DNA from: Ceratobasidium sp. AG-K
Lineage: Eukaryota > Basidiomycota > Agaricomycetes > Cantharellales > Ceratobasidiaceae
Length of the DNA: 64,000 nt
Direction: 5' to 3'
NCBI GenBank assembly: GCA_037039685.1
Contig: JAWNGF010000015.1
Location: 77,001-141,000 of the forward strand
The notes beneath the pieces are model-generated. The model ran no database searches, was not told the origin of the DNA, and saw only the letters and a list, made by a program, of their open reading frames with translations. Positions 22,827-33,354 of this stretch are shown here, piece after piece. Position 1 is the stretch's first letter; every line of letters starts with the position of its first letter. A program made the translations under genes and the position numbers.

Positions 22827-23551
22827 TTAGAGCGTGAAGCCAAGGACACTCAGGCAGAGCTTGAGGTGGAGCTTGACGAGCAAAGTGACATCGACGGACG
22901 CAATTCTAAGGAACACCAGTTAGCAACGCGCTGGAACATGAATAAGGAGGACGTACGCCTTGACAATGAGGACAATAACACCGTCAACACAGATGTTCAA
23001 GTTGACCAGGCAGACGTGGATCGCCGCATCGAGGGGAACACAGAGCGCGGCAATGACGTCCAAACCGAACTTGATTGTAAGTTCAGCGAAGACCCGGACA
23101 ATAAGCTGCATGAAATGTCAGATGCAGGCAATGTATGAATCAAGATTGTATGACGCACAGTGATGAGTGCAGCGATGCATGCAACAATGCTAGCCTGGGC
23201 ATCAGCAGTAACCTCCACCTCAGCGCCAAGCTTCAAAAGGTTGGCGGCGCAGGTCTGCAAGAGGTCCACACAGATCTCGATGTGAGCTTTAACCTCAGCG
23301 AGTGTCGCGCACTGCACTATAGTTTCGAATTAGTGGATAATTCTTCGTTAAAAGTGAGCCGAGGACATACAAAGGGCTTTGAATGCGGCTTCGATGTCAA
23401 CAAATGCCTTGGCGCACAGGACGGAGACGGCATCCTTGCCAGTGATAGGAGGAATAGACATGTCGGCTCGGAGAGTGGGTAGAGCGGCAACAAAGAACCC
23501 GAGAGAGAGGACGACAGCGGCGACCGCAGCGTAGCGAGTGAATGAACTCAT
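22827..23551 (-). CDS. Secreted hydrophobic Cys protein, six-copy family, member 1
   Basis: Exons 23551-23371, 23316-23159, 23105-22957 and 22905-22827 join with phases 1, 0 and 2 to about 188 residues. The N-terminus MSSFTRYAAVAAVVLSLG is a signal peptide with likely cleavage after FFVAALP. The mature part alternates amphipathic and strongly hydrophobic stretches with scattered single cysteines (VLCAKAF, ETCVDLL-like, IVACIAAL, NICVDGVI, KLCLSVL). No known domain is recognised. This is the most diverged of the four leftward copies: it has CVPLD where others have CAQID or CAKID. It lacks the eight-cysteine spacing of hydrophobins. A TATA box lies about 90 bp upstream. Confidence 0.8.
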
Positions 23552-23637
23552 ACTGAAGAAAATGTGGGGAGAGAAGGTGGATTAGGTGGCAGAGTGGAAC
23601 GGGAGAGGGATGATGAGCTGGACAACCTCCAGATAGC

Positions 23638-23650
23638 CCCTTATATACGC
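23638..23650 (-). promoter_or_regulatory. TATA box of hydrophobic-family member 1
   Basis: Read leftward, the sequence is CGTATATAAGG about 90 bp before the ATG at 23551. Members 3 and 4 have a TATA box at nearly the same distance, and member 2 has TATTTAAG. Confidence 0.65.
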
Positions 23651-24751
23651 TCGTTTCATGCAGAAAATTCCTAGACTCGAACGCGAGAGGGTCCTTGGTA
23701 CAAGTTAAACGGGCTTTGCCGTCCACGCGAGACATCTCTTGGCACAAATGGCGGTAAAGCCCGCAAATGTTGCAAATGTTCATGGAATTGGTTCTCTGTC
23801 AAATCAGGGTGAATTCCAATCCGTCTGAAATACCATCGCCGATCCGAACCCTGTACGTTTGTTGGAGAAGCGCAGTGAGTTTCATATCTGAATTGCCAAC
23901 GTCGATCTCGTCCCGTTGAGGATTAAGGCAAATCGGCGTGGGGTGTCGAGCGGGCTGTGATCCAGGCACGAATGTGGCAACAGTCGACTTTTATGGGGAG
24001 TGATCAAATCGAAGCAACGGAAAATTGCATTGATGCTCTTGAGTCCTTCCGGAGTGGTGCCCGGCTTAGGAGCGATTGGAATTCCCTAGCAAGCTCGCGA
24101 AAGAGTTGTCGGCGGGAAATTTACGCCTACTGGAATTTTCCATCCTCTCGTTGCAAAGGTGTAGGGCGGCCCGTGCCCATTTCGTCGAAACTTTGCTGAT
24201 GGGTTTCACTACCAAATACCCTCCCAACACCGCTATCCTAGTACGGGAGCACCGAGGATCCGCTTATCAATTCTGTGCCAGGAAATTGTTCCCTTGAAGG
24301 GATTAATTCTCCTGATCACGCGCACGACCAAATCCGCTGAACAGCCCGGTCAGGTCTTCTCAGGCAGTGGCTGTAAGGCCAAGTAATGGAATAATTGTGC
24401 CAAGTTGTCGGAAGCGTCATAGTCGGAGTATGAATTTTTCACCACCTTGTCAGTATTGTCCGCGATAGGCAGTTCAAAGATACCACACACATAACGGCCA
24501 TTCTGATCAACACAGGTTCCGATGGTTTGCCGCACCGTTTATCCTAAAGGCTACTGGTAGCCGGATGAGCCTGTCCGTGAATCAGGTCTCGACGTCTCAC
24601 TCGTTGACGGAATCTGTGTACAATCTACTTAGGTTTGGAGCAGTTTATCAGTGACATAGCATCGTCGTGGAGAAATTTTCTGATAAAACAAAAATCGTGC
24701 ATTGGCTATATAACCTCCCATGGATTGAACGGCTCTAAGGTCTCAATCCGA
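23651..24751. other. Upstream region of member 1 and spacer
   Basis: Bases 23670-24020 hold a promoter-distal block that is also found upstream of members 3 and 4 (around 30900-31020 and 33520-33720), for example GTCGACTTTTATGGGGAGTG here against TTGACTTTTATGTGCACTGG there. Further left I see no gene. Confidence 0.5.
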
Positions 24752-25677
24752 GTACTAGTGCTGACATAAAGTTTGGCCCCACGTGACTCGTTAAAGATGT
24801 ATCCAAATAGGAATGAGAAAAATTTGGCCCCACGTGATTTCAGCAGGTCCAAACTTTTGCCTTAGCACATGGACTCTTGGGATTCAGACAAGCTAAGCAA
24901 CATAGAATGAGACCTGTATACATGTAATATGTTCTATAGATACAGATTGGACAGAGGCTGCTTCCCTGGGCCGTTTTTGAGCATATATGCTCAAAAGTGC
25001 GAAAATCGATTTTGCATCACCTATAGGCCTTGAAGCCTTTTAGGCGTGGCATAAGTATATCAGTAGAATGCTAGGCCTGTCAGTGTAATATATATGATAT
25101 AATGGAGAGTATCCATAACTGAGATCCCAGTCTGGAAGTCGATGTATCCGAGCAATATTTCAGGGTAAACCTATGTCCCTTATTGATATGTGTATGGTAG
25201 CACTGCAATAGACTCTGATGTGTGCGGTAGGTAGGAAAATAATTTCAGTGTACACTTCCTTCAGTGGCTTGCCAAAGCTCTATCCACTAACTGAATCTGG
25301 AAGGAGTAACTTGAAGGGGGTAGCACAGCAGTCTTGCTCACACAAGAACTCAGGAGCCCATTTGATGATGCTTATTCTAATATTCACTCTAGGATGCCAA
25401 GAGGCCTAGGATTCTGCTCATATACTTATGTCACACCTAAAAGGCTTCAAAGCCTATAGGTGATGCAAAATCGATTTTCGCACTTTTGAGCATATATGCT
25501 CAAAAACGGCCCAGGGAAGCAACCTCTGTCCAATCTTTATCTATAGAATATATTACATGTATACAGGTCTCATTCTATGTCACTTAACTTGTCTGAATCC
25601 CAAGAGTCCATGTGCTCAGGCAAAAGTTTGGACCCGCTGAAGTCACGTGGGGCCAAACTTTATGTCAGCGCTAGTAC
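24752..25677. mobile_element. Foldback/MITE-like element with long inverted arms
   Basis: Arms of about 327 bp (24752-25078) and 276 bp (25402-25677) are reverse complements, starting GTACTAG(T/C)GCTGACATAAAG and including TGAGCATATATGCTCA. The 51 bp length difference comes from an extra segment in the left arm that repeats TTTGGCCCCACGTGA. The 323 bp centre has no long open frame. No clear target-site duplication was found beyond the palindromic GTACTAG/CTAGTAC ends. This is the structure of a non-autonomous terminal-inverted-repeat element. Confidence 0.8.
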
Positions 25678-27326
25678 AATTCGAGTCAACCCTCGGCGAC
25701 ACATATAGAGCGGGGACGAAGCCAGCATTTGTGCCATGAAGAAAGCGCCAGGTGTTGACCTCCATGCTGGTTAAAAACATGGTAATGCATACACACATTC
25801 TTTCCATGGTATCCTGAGGCGTGGGCGTTGTGGTGGGACAGACTCGTCAGGTTAACCCGAATCATCAAAGGAAATGGGGTGCTACGACAGCTATACACAT
25901 GTACCTCGTAACTCATCGGTAAATGCTCGAGTCTTACAGTACTGATAGGGGCTAAATCAACTACGGTAGCAATTACAATACCTTGGGGTCTGGGCGACCG
26001 AAGGCGAGTTGCAGGCCAATGCTACGAAGTCCAATGCCCCGGCTAGAGCGTCCAACCAATTACCACCGGTTTGCCTCATAATAGGCTGTGCAAGGTATGC
26101 AAAAAAAGAAATCAGTTTGGATGCTGCCTGTAAGCTACCGATGCGAGGACACATACTCCACTGACGAGTAAGAAATCCCTTTACAGCAAACATGAAAATG
26201 ACAGACCGCACCTCGTTTTGATCGCATACTCGGGTTTGTCTGTTTCTACACTGAAAGTCACGGTAGTTTTGTACCCAAATTTTATCCAACACTCGCTACT
26301 CACGGAGATACCTCCAATTTGGAACGAGTTAATTACCATAAATAAGGTAGCGGACGTCAAAAACTGTCATAACCACGGGCTTTGTAGGTTTGAAAGTGAC
26401 TGCGGGCCGCGACATGGTTATATGCATATAGCATGCATTTATAAGGCATGGTGGAATGGGTTTTAAAGCTTACAGGTCCAGTTGTAGCAGTAATTGAGCT
26501 AAGTCCGAGATAATTCACAAAGCACTGATCTAAGACTAGAAGACGGATAATTAAGGTGAGGGAGGAAAGATGATGCGCTGCCACTCAAAAGTTGTGCACC
26601 ACGTAATCCCAAAAAGCGTTTGGGCTCAAGGTGCCTAAGGACTGGCATTTATGGCCTGAAAATATACACGTACATGCGACTGTGTCTAAGGAATTCACTC
26701 TAATAAACCTAAGGATATGTTCAAGGGCAGGGGGACAAAACAACAAAGTAGCCCAGAAGGGGTTGGTGCAATACTTTTGATAATGCATACACCCAGCAAG
26801 ATCTTGACCTTCCTTGAGCATCAGAAGATGTTAAAATTCGGCAAAAGCTATTTCCACATAGAAAAATGCTCAGGCAACTGTATTAGAATTTCTGCACCAC
26901 TCTGCGAGCATTTACTTCGCTAAAATGCAAAAAAGCAGATGGGTATTTCCGCTCCGGCTCCCTAACCATGGAGAATGACGGGGTTGTTGTGTAATCGAAT
27001 ATGTGCAAATCACTAGAGAGAGTATATACACAACGCCACAAAATGTCTAACAAGACTGGAGCAGGTAAACCTCAAAGTATCTAACGGCGGCTGAGGACTT
27101 ATCACTTTCCTGCCCCTATGGTAGGCTCTCTGAGGAGCGTACTGGCTTGTCCTTGTGCGAGTGGATCAGTCATATTGTATAGTAGCTTCATTCCTACTGT
27201 TAAGCTGTTGAGAATCGAATGAATTAATGTGCGTATTAGTACATGACTTGTACACATGGAGATAACGTAGGTTCAAAGAATGGGTTGTGCGGCAAGGGCA
27301 AGCCCTGTGATCGACTGATGAACGCA
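25678..27326. other. Gene-poor spacer, 1.65 kb
   Basis: Open frames here are short and I recognise none. A minus-strand frame at 25957-26292 (111 residues) has no features beyond chance. The right edge is the 3' flank of the next family member. Confidence 0.4.
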
Positions 27327-28057
27327 TTAAAGCTTGAGGCCGAGAACGGACACGCAAAGATCGAGGTGGAGTTGACCAAGCAGGCTGATGGTCAGAGAGG
27401 CGAGACTAAGACATGGTGGTAAGTAATTGTATGCGAGAATTTGAAAATAGAGGAAGAACATACGCCTTGGCAATGAGAACAAGGATGTCATCAATGCAAA
27501 TGTTGAGGTTGGCAAGGAGGAGGCGCAGGCAAACGTCAATCTCCGCAAACAGCGCAGCAACGACTGTAAGGCCAAACTTGAGGACAACCTGAACGCAAAC
27601 CTGGCAGAGAAGCTAATGATCGGACAAATGTAAGCGTGAAGGCCAGCAATTGTGATGAGACCAACTTACGGTAATGGTGGCAGTGATGCAGGCAACGATG
27701 CTGGCCTTAGCCTCGACCTCAACGACTACACCAGCGCCGAGCTTTAATAGCTCATCGGCGCACACCTGGATCACAACTACAAGAGCCTTGACCGCCGCCT
27801 CGAGCTCAGCGATTGTTGCGCATGCGACTACAAGATGCGCATAAGCAAAAATGAATACAAACAGAACAGATGAACTCACGGAGTGCCTTGATCTTGGCCT
27901 CGATGTCTTCGAACACCTTGGCGCAGACCACGGAAACTGGATCGGTGCCAGTAATGGCCGGGACGTTGGCGTACGAGGGAGTGGGAGCAGATGCCACCAA
28001 GAATCCCAGCGAGAGAACAACAATAGCGACAGCAGCGTAGCGAGTGAAGGAGCTCAT
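27327..28057 (-). CDS. Secreted hydrophobic Cys protein, six-copy family, member 2
   Basis: ATG at 28057 and stop at 27327-27329. Exon 3 (27612-27464, 149 nt) and exon 4 (27405-27327, 79 nt) match the family sizes exactly. The signal peptide MSSFTRYAAVAIVVLSLG is followed by a mature N-terminus with VPAITGTDPVSVVCAKVF. Exon 2 encodes TIAELEAAVKALVVVIQVC and KASIVACITATIT; exon 3 encodes CVQVVLKFGLTVVAALFAEI and NLNICIDDILVLIAKA; the last exon ends CVSVLGLKL. The role is unknown; secretion is inferred from the signal peptide, but the hydrophobic stretches could instead anchor it in a membrane. Confidence 0.85.
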
Positions 28058-28144
28058 TGTGGAGAGAATGTGGAGCGAGGGGGAGGCAAGTGGTGGTGTG
28101 AGTAGAGGGGTGAGGGAGGATGCTTTGACATCGTTCCAAACGGC

Positions 28145-28155
28145 CGCTTAAATAG
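28145..28155 (-). promoter_or_regulatory. TATA-like box of hydrophobic-family member 2
   Basis: TATTTAAG on the minus strand, about 90 bp before the ATG at 28057, at the spacing used by the paralogs. Confidence 0.5.
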
Positions 28156-28309
28156 ACCCGTTTCTCATCGAGGCCTCAATCTGAGACACGAAACCGCAAA
28201 GGAGCCACCTTGGCGTGGTTCCCTGGTGTAAATTCTCGTTACGAGGTAAAGCGGCCGCAGCCCGACACTTCTAGCACAAACGTCGGGAGAACCCGCCTGC
28301 ATTGCAATT

Positions 28310-28594
28310 GAGCGCACTCAATAATAGGCCAAATCCACCAGACCAGTCCAAGGGTCCATAAAACCGCTTCTTCACGTCAGCGCGAAACCGGGGGAATTTG
28401 ATCTATTTGTAGGCGGACAGCAGATATACAAGTCAGGTATACCGAGTGCATACAAATAGATCAAATTTCCCAGGTTTTGCCTGACGTGAAGAAGCGGTTT
28501 TATGGACTCTTGGACTGGTTCCTAGTCTAAAATCCTTCGACATCTCCCTCTGCTGGATGCCTCTAGGCTTGTCGGCCTATTATTGAGTGCGCTC
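28310..28594. repeat. Nested palindromes (possible MITE pair)
   Basis: Outer arms 28310-28330 and 28574-28594 are perfect reverse complements (GAGCGCACTCAATAATAGGC and its complement). Inside them, arms of about 70 bp (28341-28411 and 28450-28519) form a second inverted repeat containing AAAACCGCTTCTTCACGTCA and GATCTATTTGTA. The inner loop is about 38 bp. No coding potential. Confidence 0.85.
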
Positions 28595-29872
28595 TTTGAT
28601 CGGGAATACGCGTGGGATAAATTTGAAATCCACAGACATTGATGAGATTGAAATGACAGGAAAAACCACGCTGCATCTAGTGACATTCTACGATAATACT
28701 AGTGCATTGGTCCTTGACCTTAACCAACTGTACCATAAGCAATCTCGCGAGAGCTAATTACGTGCCCCCCTGTTTCTGGTGAGTCGTACGTCGCAAAGAA
28801 GTGCTGTAGCTCATTCACTGCTGGAGTGCATCCGAGTCCCATGTTTTCGAAAATCGCAACTACTTTCATACTTTTGAGCGGCGACCATACTGGACCTCGA
28901 TGCTGTATCCACGGCTGCTGATCACCACGCGCTAGTGGTACAACGGCATGTCTGAACTATCCCCCACTCAATCCCGTCTGCTTCTTCCCGGAGCGCCTGT
29001 CCGGACAGGGCCTAGAGCGCGACTACAATCGTGCGCGGAAGCCCGGATATGCACAATTGTTTCATGGCTATTCACACCAGTTTGATCACATGAGCATTCA
29101 TTAAACATGGCAGCGTATTTGTCGCAACACGCAGAATCAATTCCAGCCATGTGGCATATCAAATCGGAACCCTGATTAGCATCCTTCCTTTATTGGCAAA
29201 GGATCGACATGAGACGTATTGGTCTTCGCAGCTGTCTCTAGTTACTCCGGCAACTCACTCCTGCTGGTCACGGGAAAAAACCGCATGCGTAAGCCCAGGA
29301 CATCTGACTGCTAGTGACGCGCCCAAAGAGCCACCAGAAGCAAAATCATCGCTAAGATGCTTCCTGTGCTTGACGCTCTCGTTGAGCAGGCGCAAACTGT
29401 GGAGGGAATCTACCGCGGCCGCATAACGCATAGAGCGAGCGAGGCATTTATGAGAACTAGAGTATGAGCTAGTGCGAGTTTTACGATGAGAAAAATAGAA
29501 ATTGGGGTGGGTAGTTAGTATCGTAGCGCACCAGCCAAGGAACGAGGAAGTGCGGTGAAGCCGGACCGCTCAATCAGATAGGCACACAACTGCCATTTAA
29601 ATATTGCCTGGAGCTCTAGCGGTCCACTCGGAAGATAATTTGTTAGGCTCGCTGAGTCAAAATCGTCACGGATTCTCGGAAACACGGGAGGAAACTGGAG
29701 CGAATGACACGAGTCACAAGAAACACACAGGCACTCTAAAAGGGTGGGCATATTTAAGAAGATCGATGAATTAAGACGTGCACGAGTACAGTACTGATAC
29801 ACGGAATTGTAACAAAGTCCCAGAGAAGAAACCATCCGACAGTAAAAAGTCCATCACTCGGTCATGAGCACG
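28595..29872. other. Gene-poor spacer, 1.3 kb
   Basis: No recognisable gene. A GCGCTAGTGGTACAACGGCA string near 28930 was checked as a tRNA start, but no cloverleaf follows. Confidence 0.4.
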
Positions 29873-30593
29873 TTAGAGCCCAAGAACGCCCAAGCAGAGC
29901 TTGAGCTGGATCTGAGTCAAAAGGTCGAGAGTAACAGAAGCAATGCTAGACAAAAAATGTCAGCATAATGCCATTGAGAAAAGGCAACAAACTCACGCCT
30001 TGGCAATGAGAGCAATGATTCCGCCAATGCAAATGTCCAAGTTGACGAGGCACAGGCGGAGCACCACGTCAATCTTTGCGCAGAGCGCAACAACAACCGA
30101 GATGTTGACCTTGAGAGCGAGCTGGACACAGACTTGGGCGAGGAGCTAATCGGCAATGAGGGTATATAAGCTCGCGTAAGTACCTCCTTGCCCCGGTCAA
30201 CTCACGGTAATACAAGCGACAAAGAATGCGACGATGTTAGCCTTGGCCTCAACTTCAACCGTAACATCCGCGCCAATCTGTAATAGCTCGTCCGCGCAAG
30301 CCTTGAACACGGCAACGAGGGCAGTTATCGCAGCTGTCAGTTCTGCCTCGGTTGTACACGCAACTGGGGAGACGAGTGAATAACAGTGGCGGGAGCACGA
30401 GAGAGAGAAACTCACCAAGTGCTTTGATCTTGACCTCGATATCGACAAACACCTTGGCACAAACCTGGGAGACTGGATCCTCGCCAGTGATGATGGGAAT
30501 GCTAGCGTACTGGGTCACCGGGGCCGAAGCGACAAGGAATCCGAGGGAGAGCACAACAACGGCGACGGCAGCGTAGCGAGTGAAGGAGCTCAT
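29873..30593 (-). CDS. Secreted hydrophobic Cys protein, six-copy family, member 3
   Basis: ATG at 30593 and stop at 29873-29875. Exon 3 spans 30145-29997 (149 nt) and exon 4 spans 29945-29873 (73 nt), both closed by consensus splice sites. The signal peptide is MSSFTRYAAVAVVVLSLG, then FLVASAP, and the mature start has IPIITGEDPVSQVCAKVF. Exon 2 carries ELTAAITALVAVFKACADEL and NIVAFFVACIT; exon 3 carries LLAQVCVQLALKVNISVVV and CLVNLDICIGGIIALIAKA. It ends KLCLGVLGL. It is most similar to members 2 and 4. Function unknown. Confidence 0.85.
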
Positions 30594-30682
30594 GGTGAAT
30601 GAAGGTGTGGAGTGGAAAAGTGAGTTGAGTGGAGGAGTGAGGGAGAAGTGGGGATGATGGAGTCGAATGCCCGCCAGCGCCA

Positions 30683-30692
30683 GTTTATATAC
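30683..30692 (-). promoter_or_regulatory. TATA box of hydrophobic-family member 3
   Basis: GGTATATAAA on the minus strand about 95 bp before the ATG at 30593. Confidence 0.65.
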
Positions 30693-32543
30693 CTGATTTC
30701 AAGGTGCAAAATTCTAGACTGAGACGCGAAACAGTGCAAGGGGTGTCTTGTCACAATTCTCTCGTACGAATTCTCGTAACGACTTGAAACGGCATTTACC
30801 GCCTCAGCGAAGAGGCATTTTGCGCCTATGTCGGGAGAGTCCGTCGGTATTGCAATTGCGTGTGTTATTGGTTCCCAGTTGAGTTGCTGCAAATTTCAGC
30901 AAGTCTTGACAGAATGACATCGCCGATAGAGACCCTGTAGGTGTGTTGAAGAAGCGCCAGGGATCTTCTAATCAATCGCCAGCGTGGGATCTTTACCATT
31001 TATGGCTAAGCAGATCGCCGTGGATCATCGAACATGGTGGTGACCCAGGTACTAGGAAGCAACAATTGGGTTTCAGAGAAGGTGATTAAACGTCGATCAG
31101 TGCATAGCACGACTTGTATAGTGCCAGAGGAGTATTCGGCCCGTGTGGATTTTCGTGTCGCGATGGTGTGGCGAACAGCAAAAATGAGGACATACTTTTT
31201 CCGTTGTATTGTCAGCAATCTGTACGCTGTCGAGAGCGATGCATGCCAAGGCTGTCAACGACGCTGGTCGTAACGCCCGAAATTCCAGCCCAGCTCCTGC
31301 TATGTCTTTTCGGGAATCGGAGCTCGATCATCGGTCATGAGAGGAGGCTCTTCTGACATTGCTGTACCCAAGTCGCGTAAAGTCAGAGCCTTGGGTTCCA
31401 GTATCCAATAATTTGTTTCCGTCGGTCCCGATCTCGCCCGACGGATGCCGCTAAGCGCCGTCATCACACCGCACGAGCACACACTCCTGGTCGTCGCATA
31501 TTGCCTGTTCCTTTTTTTACCAGTGGTTGAGCGTCTGACACCGCACAAGATAGTCGAATATCACTATCATCAATACATTAGCCATCAATCTGCCAGGTTC
31601 CTATATCGTACATTGGGCCTTCGCCGACTTTCGAAATTTCCATGTCGATGAGTACGCCACGAACAATACCTCGCTCATTTGAGCCACTCTGTTTTAGCTA
31701 GAAATTACGATGTACAAAAAGTGTCGTATCTTGTTGGGACATATTTAATGGGAGGGGGTGTGGCGGGTGCGAATGAATCCTGGTGTGTAGTAGTTCTGCT
31801 CCGTTCAATCTGTGGTAAGCGCTGACATGGTGCATACGCCACCTTCCACAACTAGAGCTTGGTGAGCGCCTGGTAGCTCATCTAGATCTCCATTCTCATA
31901 GGTGATGCGATAGCACCCGTTCTGTATGCCCACGCCTAATGCCGGGTACTCAACTCCGCCCCCTAACCGGCACTGGTGGCCATATTGTGAGGTCACATGC
32001 AACGCATTTTGTTGGCTCTAGTTGCTTCGACCCTGCCATTTTCGACCGTGGTGAACCAACTCACGCTGAGCATGCGCCTAGACCTCTTCGGCCTGACCAA
32101 GCATTGCTCAACATTCACAACGGGTATGCTCAAGCCCGCTCCCCCAGTTTGATACAGGCTTCATATTGGACAAATGCCGATTATAATCTACGGACAAGTA
32201 CGGTTCGTTCGTACGCGCGAATAATGTCATTTACACGTACCTTACGTGATTTGGTAAAACTCTGAAAGATAATCGAAAAACGTGCAATCAGTCAAGTTTT
32301 CTACCGTGCTAAGGGCAGGGAAGTTATGAAAGCCTGGTTCTTTACGAGCTTGAGCACCAACGGGGTGAAAATAGCGTAGACATTCACATGAATGCGAATG
32401 GTACGGGAACACTGGTCATGTTTGTAGAAGCAAAATCAATTATGACGCGTAGTAGTGCAAGACCAGTACACGCAATCCTATCAATGACCCAGGGAATCAA
32501 ATGTCTGGCAAACAACAGTGTTCACCATTCAGACATGAACATA
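30693..32543. other. Upstream region of member 3 and spacer
   Basis: Bases 30700-31030 are the duplicated upstream block shared with members 1 and 4 (the CTAGACTGAGACGCGAAACA stretch, then GAGACCCTGTAGGTGTGTTG). From 31030 to 32543 no gene is recognised. Confidence 0.45.
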
Positions 32544-33262
32544 TTAAAGGCCCAGAACACCCATGCAGAGCTTGAACTGAAGCTGAGCGAAAGAACCAGC
32601 AACGGTAGATGCAAGACTGGGTAACGGATGTTAATATGAGGCTATCTAGAGTTAACAAAACACTTACTCCTTAGCGATCAAAGCAACAATGCCATCGAGG
32701 CAGACGTTCAGGCTAACAAAAAACACCTTGAGGACGACATCAACCTGTGCGCAAAGTGCAACAACAGCTGCAAGGCCAATCCTAATCGAGAGATGAACGC
32801 AAGCTCGTAGCAGGAGCTAATTAAAATTGAGCAGGTGAGAAGAGTTTATACACTCGGGAGCAAAGCAACATACTGTGATCATGGCGACAAAGCAGGCAAC
32901 AATGCTAGCCTTGGCCTCGGCTTCGACGACAACTTCGGCACCGATTTTGAGGAAATCGTCTGCGCAAATTTGGAGCAAGGAGACTATGGCCTGAATCACG
33001 ACTTGTGCATCGGCAAGCGTTGTGCATCCAACTGCAAATGGCTTGTCAGTTGAACTAAAGCGGCGAGCGGCATAGAGAACTGACAAAGAGCCTTAAGGTG
33101 AGCCTCAATGTCGACAGCCAGCTTGGAGCAGGCGAGAGAGACCGGGTCCGTGCCAATGATGGCCGGTATTGTGATATCATTCGCCAACGGGGCGGAGGCA
33201 ACAAGGAACCCAAGAGAGAGAACGACGACAGCGACGGCGGCGTAGCGAGTGAATGAGCTCAT
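32544..33262 (-). CDS. Secreted hydrophobic Cys protein, six-copy family, member 4
   Basis: ATG at 33262 and stop at 32544-32546. Exon 3 is 32816-32668 (149 nt) and exon 4 is 32616-32544 (73 nt). The signal peptide is MSSFTRYAAVAVVVLSLG, followed by FLVASAP and ITIPAIIGTDPVSLACSKL. Exon 2 holds TTLADAQVVIQAIVSLLQIC and KASIVACFVAMIT; exon 3 holds AAVVALCAQVDVVLKVFFV and LNVCLDGIVALIAKE, with a non-standard ending where the others have AKA. Function unknown. Confidence 0.85.
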
Positions 33263-33345
33263 GGTGAAGTGGGATTGGACTGAGTCAGGCGGTGGTGTGA
33301 AGAAGCAAAGGCGGGACGATGAGTCTGAAGCTCCACAGGCAGCCG

Positions 33346-33354
33346 TTTATATAT
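33346..33354 (-). promoter_or_regulatory. TATA box of hydrophobic-family member 4
   Basis: ATATATAAA on the minus strand about 88 bp before the ATG at 33262, next to the shared TAGACTCAAACTCGAGAG block. Confidence 0.65.

Noticed and set aside
22743..23138. 131-residue acidic plus-strand frame over hydrophobic-family member 1
   Set aside because: It is the antisense of a hydrophobic coding gene (Leu/Val codons read as Glu/Asp/Lys on the other strand).
22827..23551. Hydrophobin identity for the small secreted family
   Set aside because: Hydrophobins have eight cysteines with two CC doublets in fixed spacing; these proteins have single, widely spaced cysteines and more hydrophobic helices.
25957..26292. 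111-residue minus-strand frame in the spacer
   Set aside because: No recognisable motif and no paralog in the window; kept only as a note in the spacer entry.
28920..28990. Possible tRNA (GCGCTAGTGGTACAACGGCA)
   Set aside because: It resembles a D-arm/A-box, but no matching acceptor stem, anticodon arm or GGTTCRA B-box follows.
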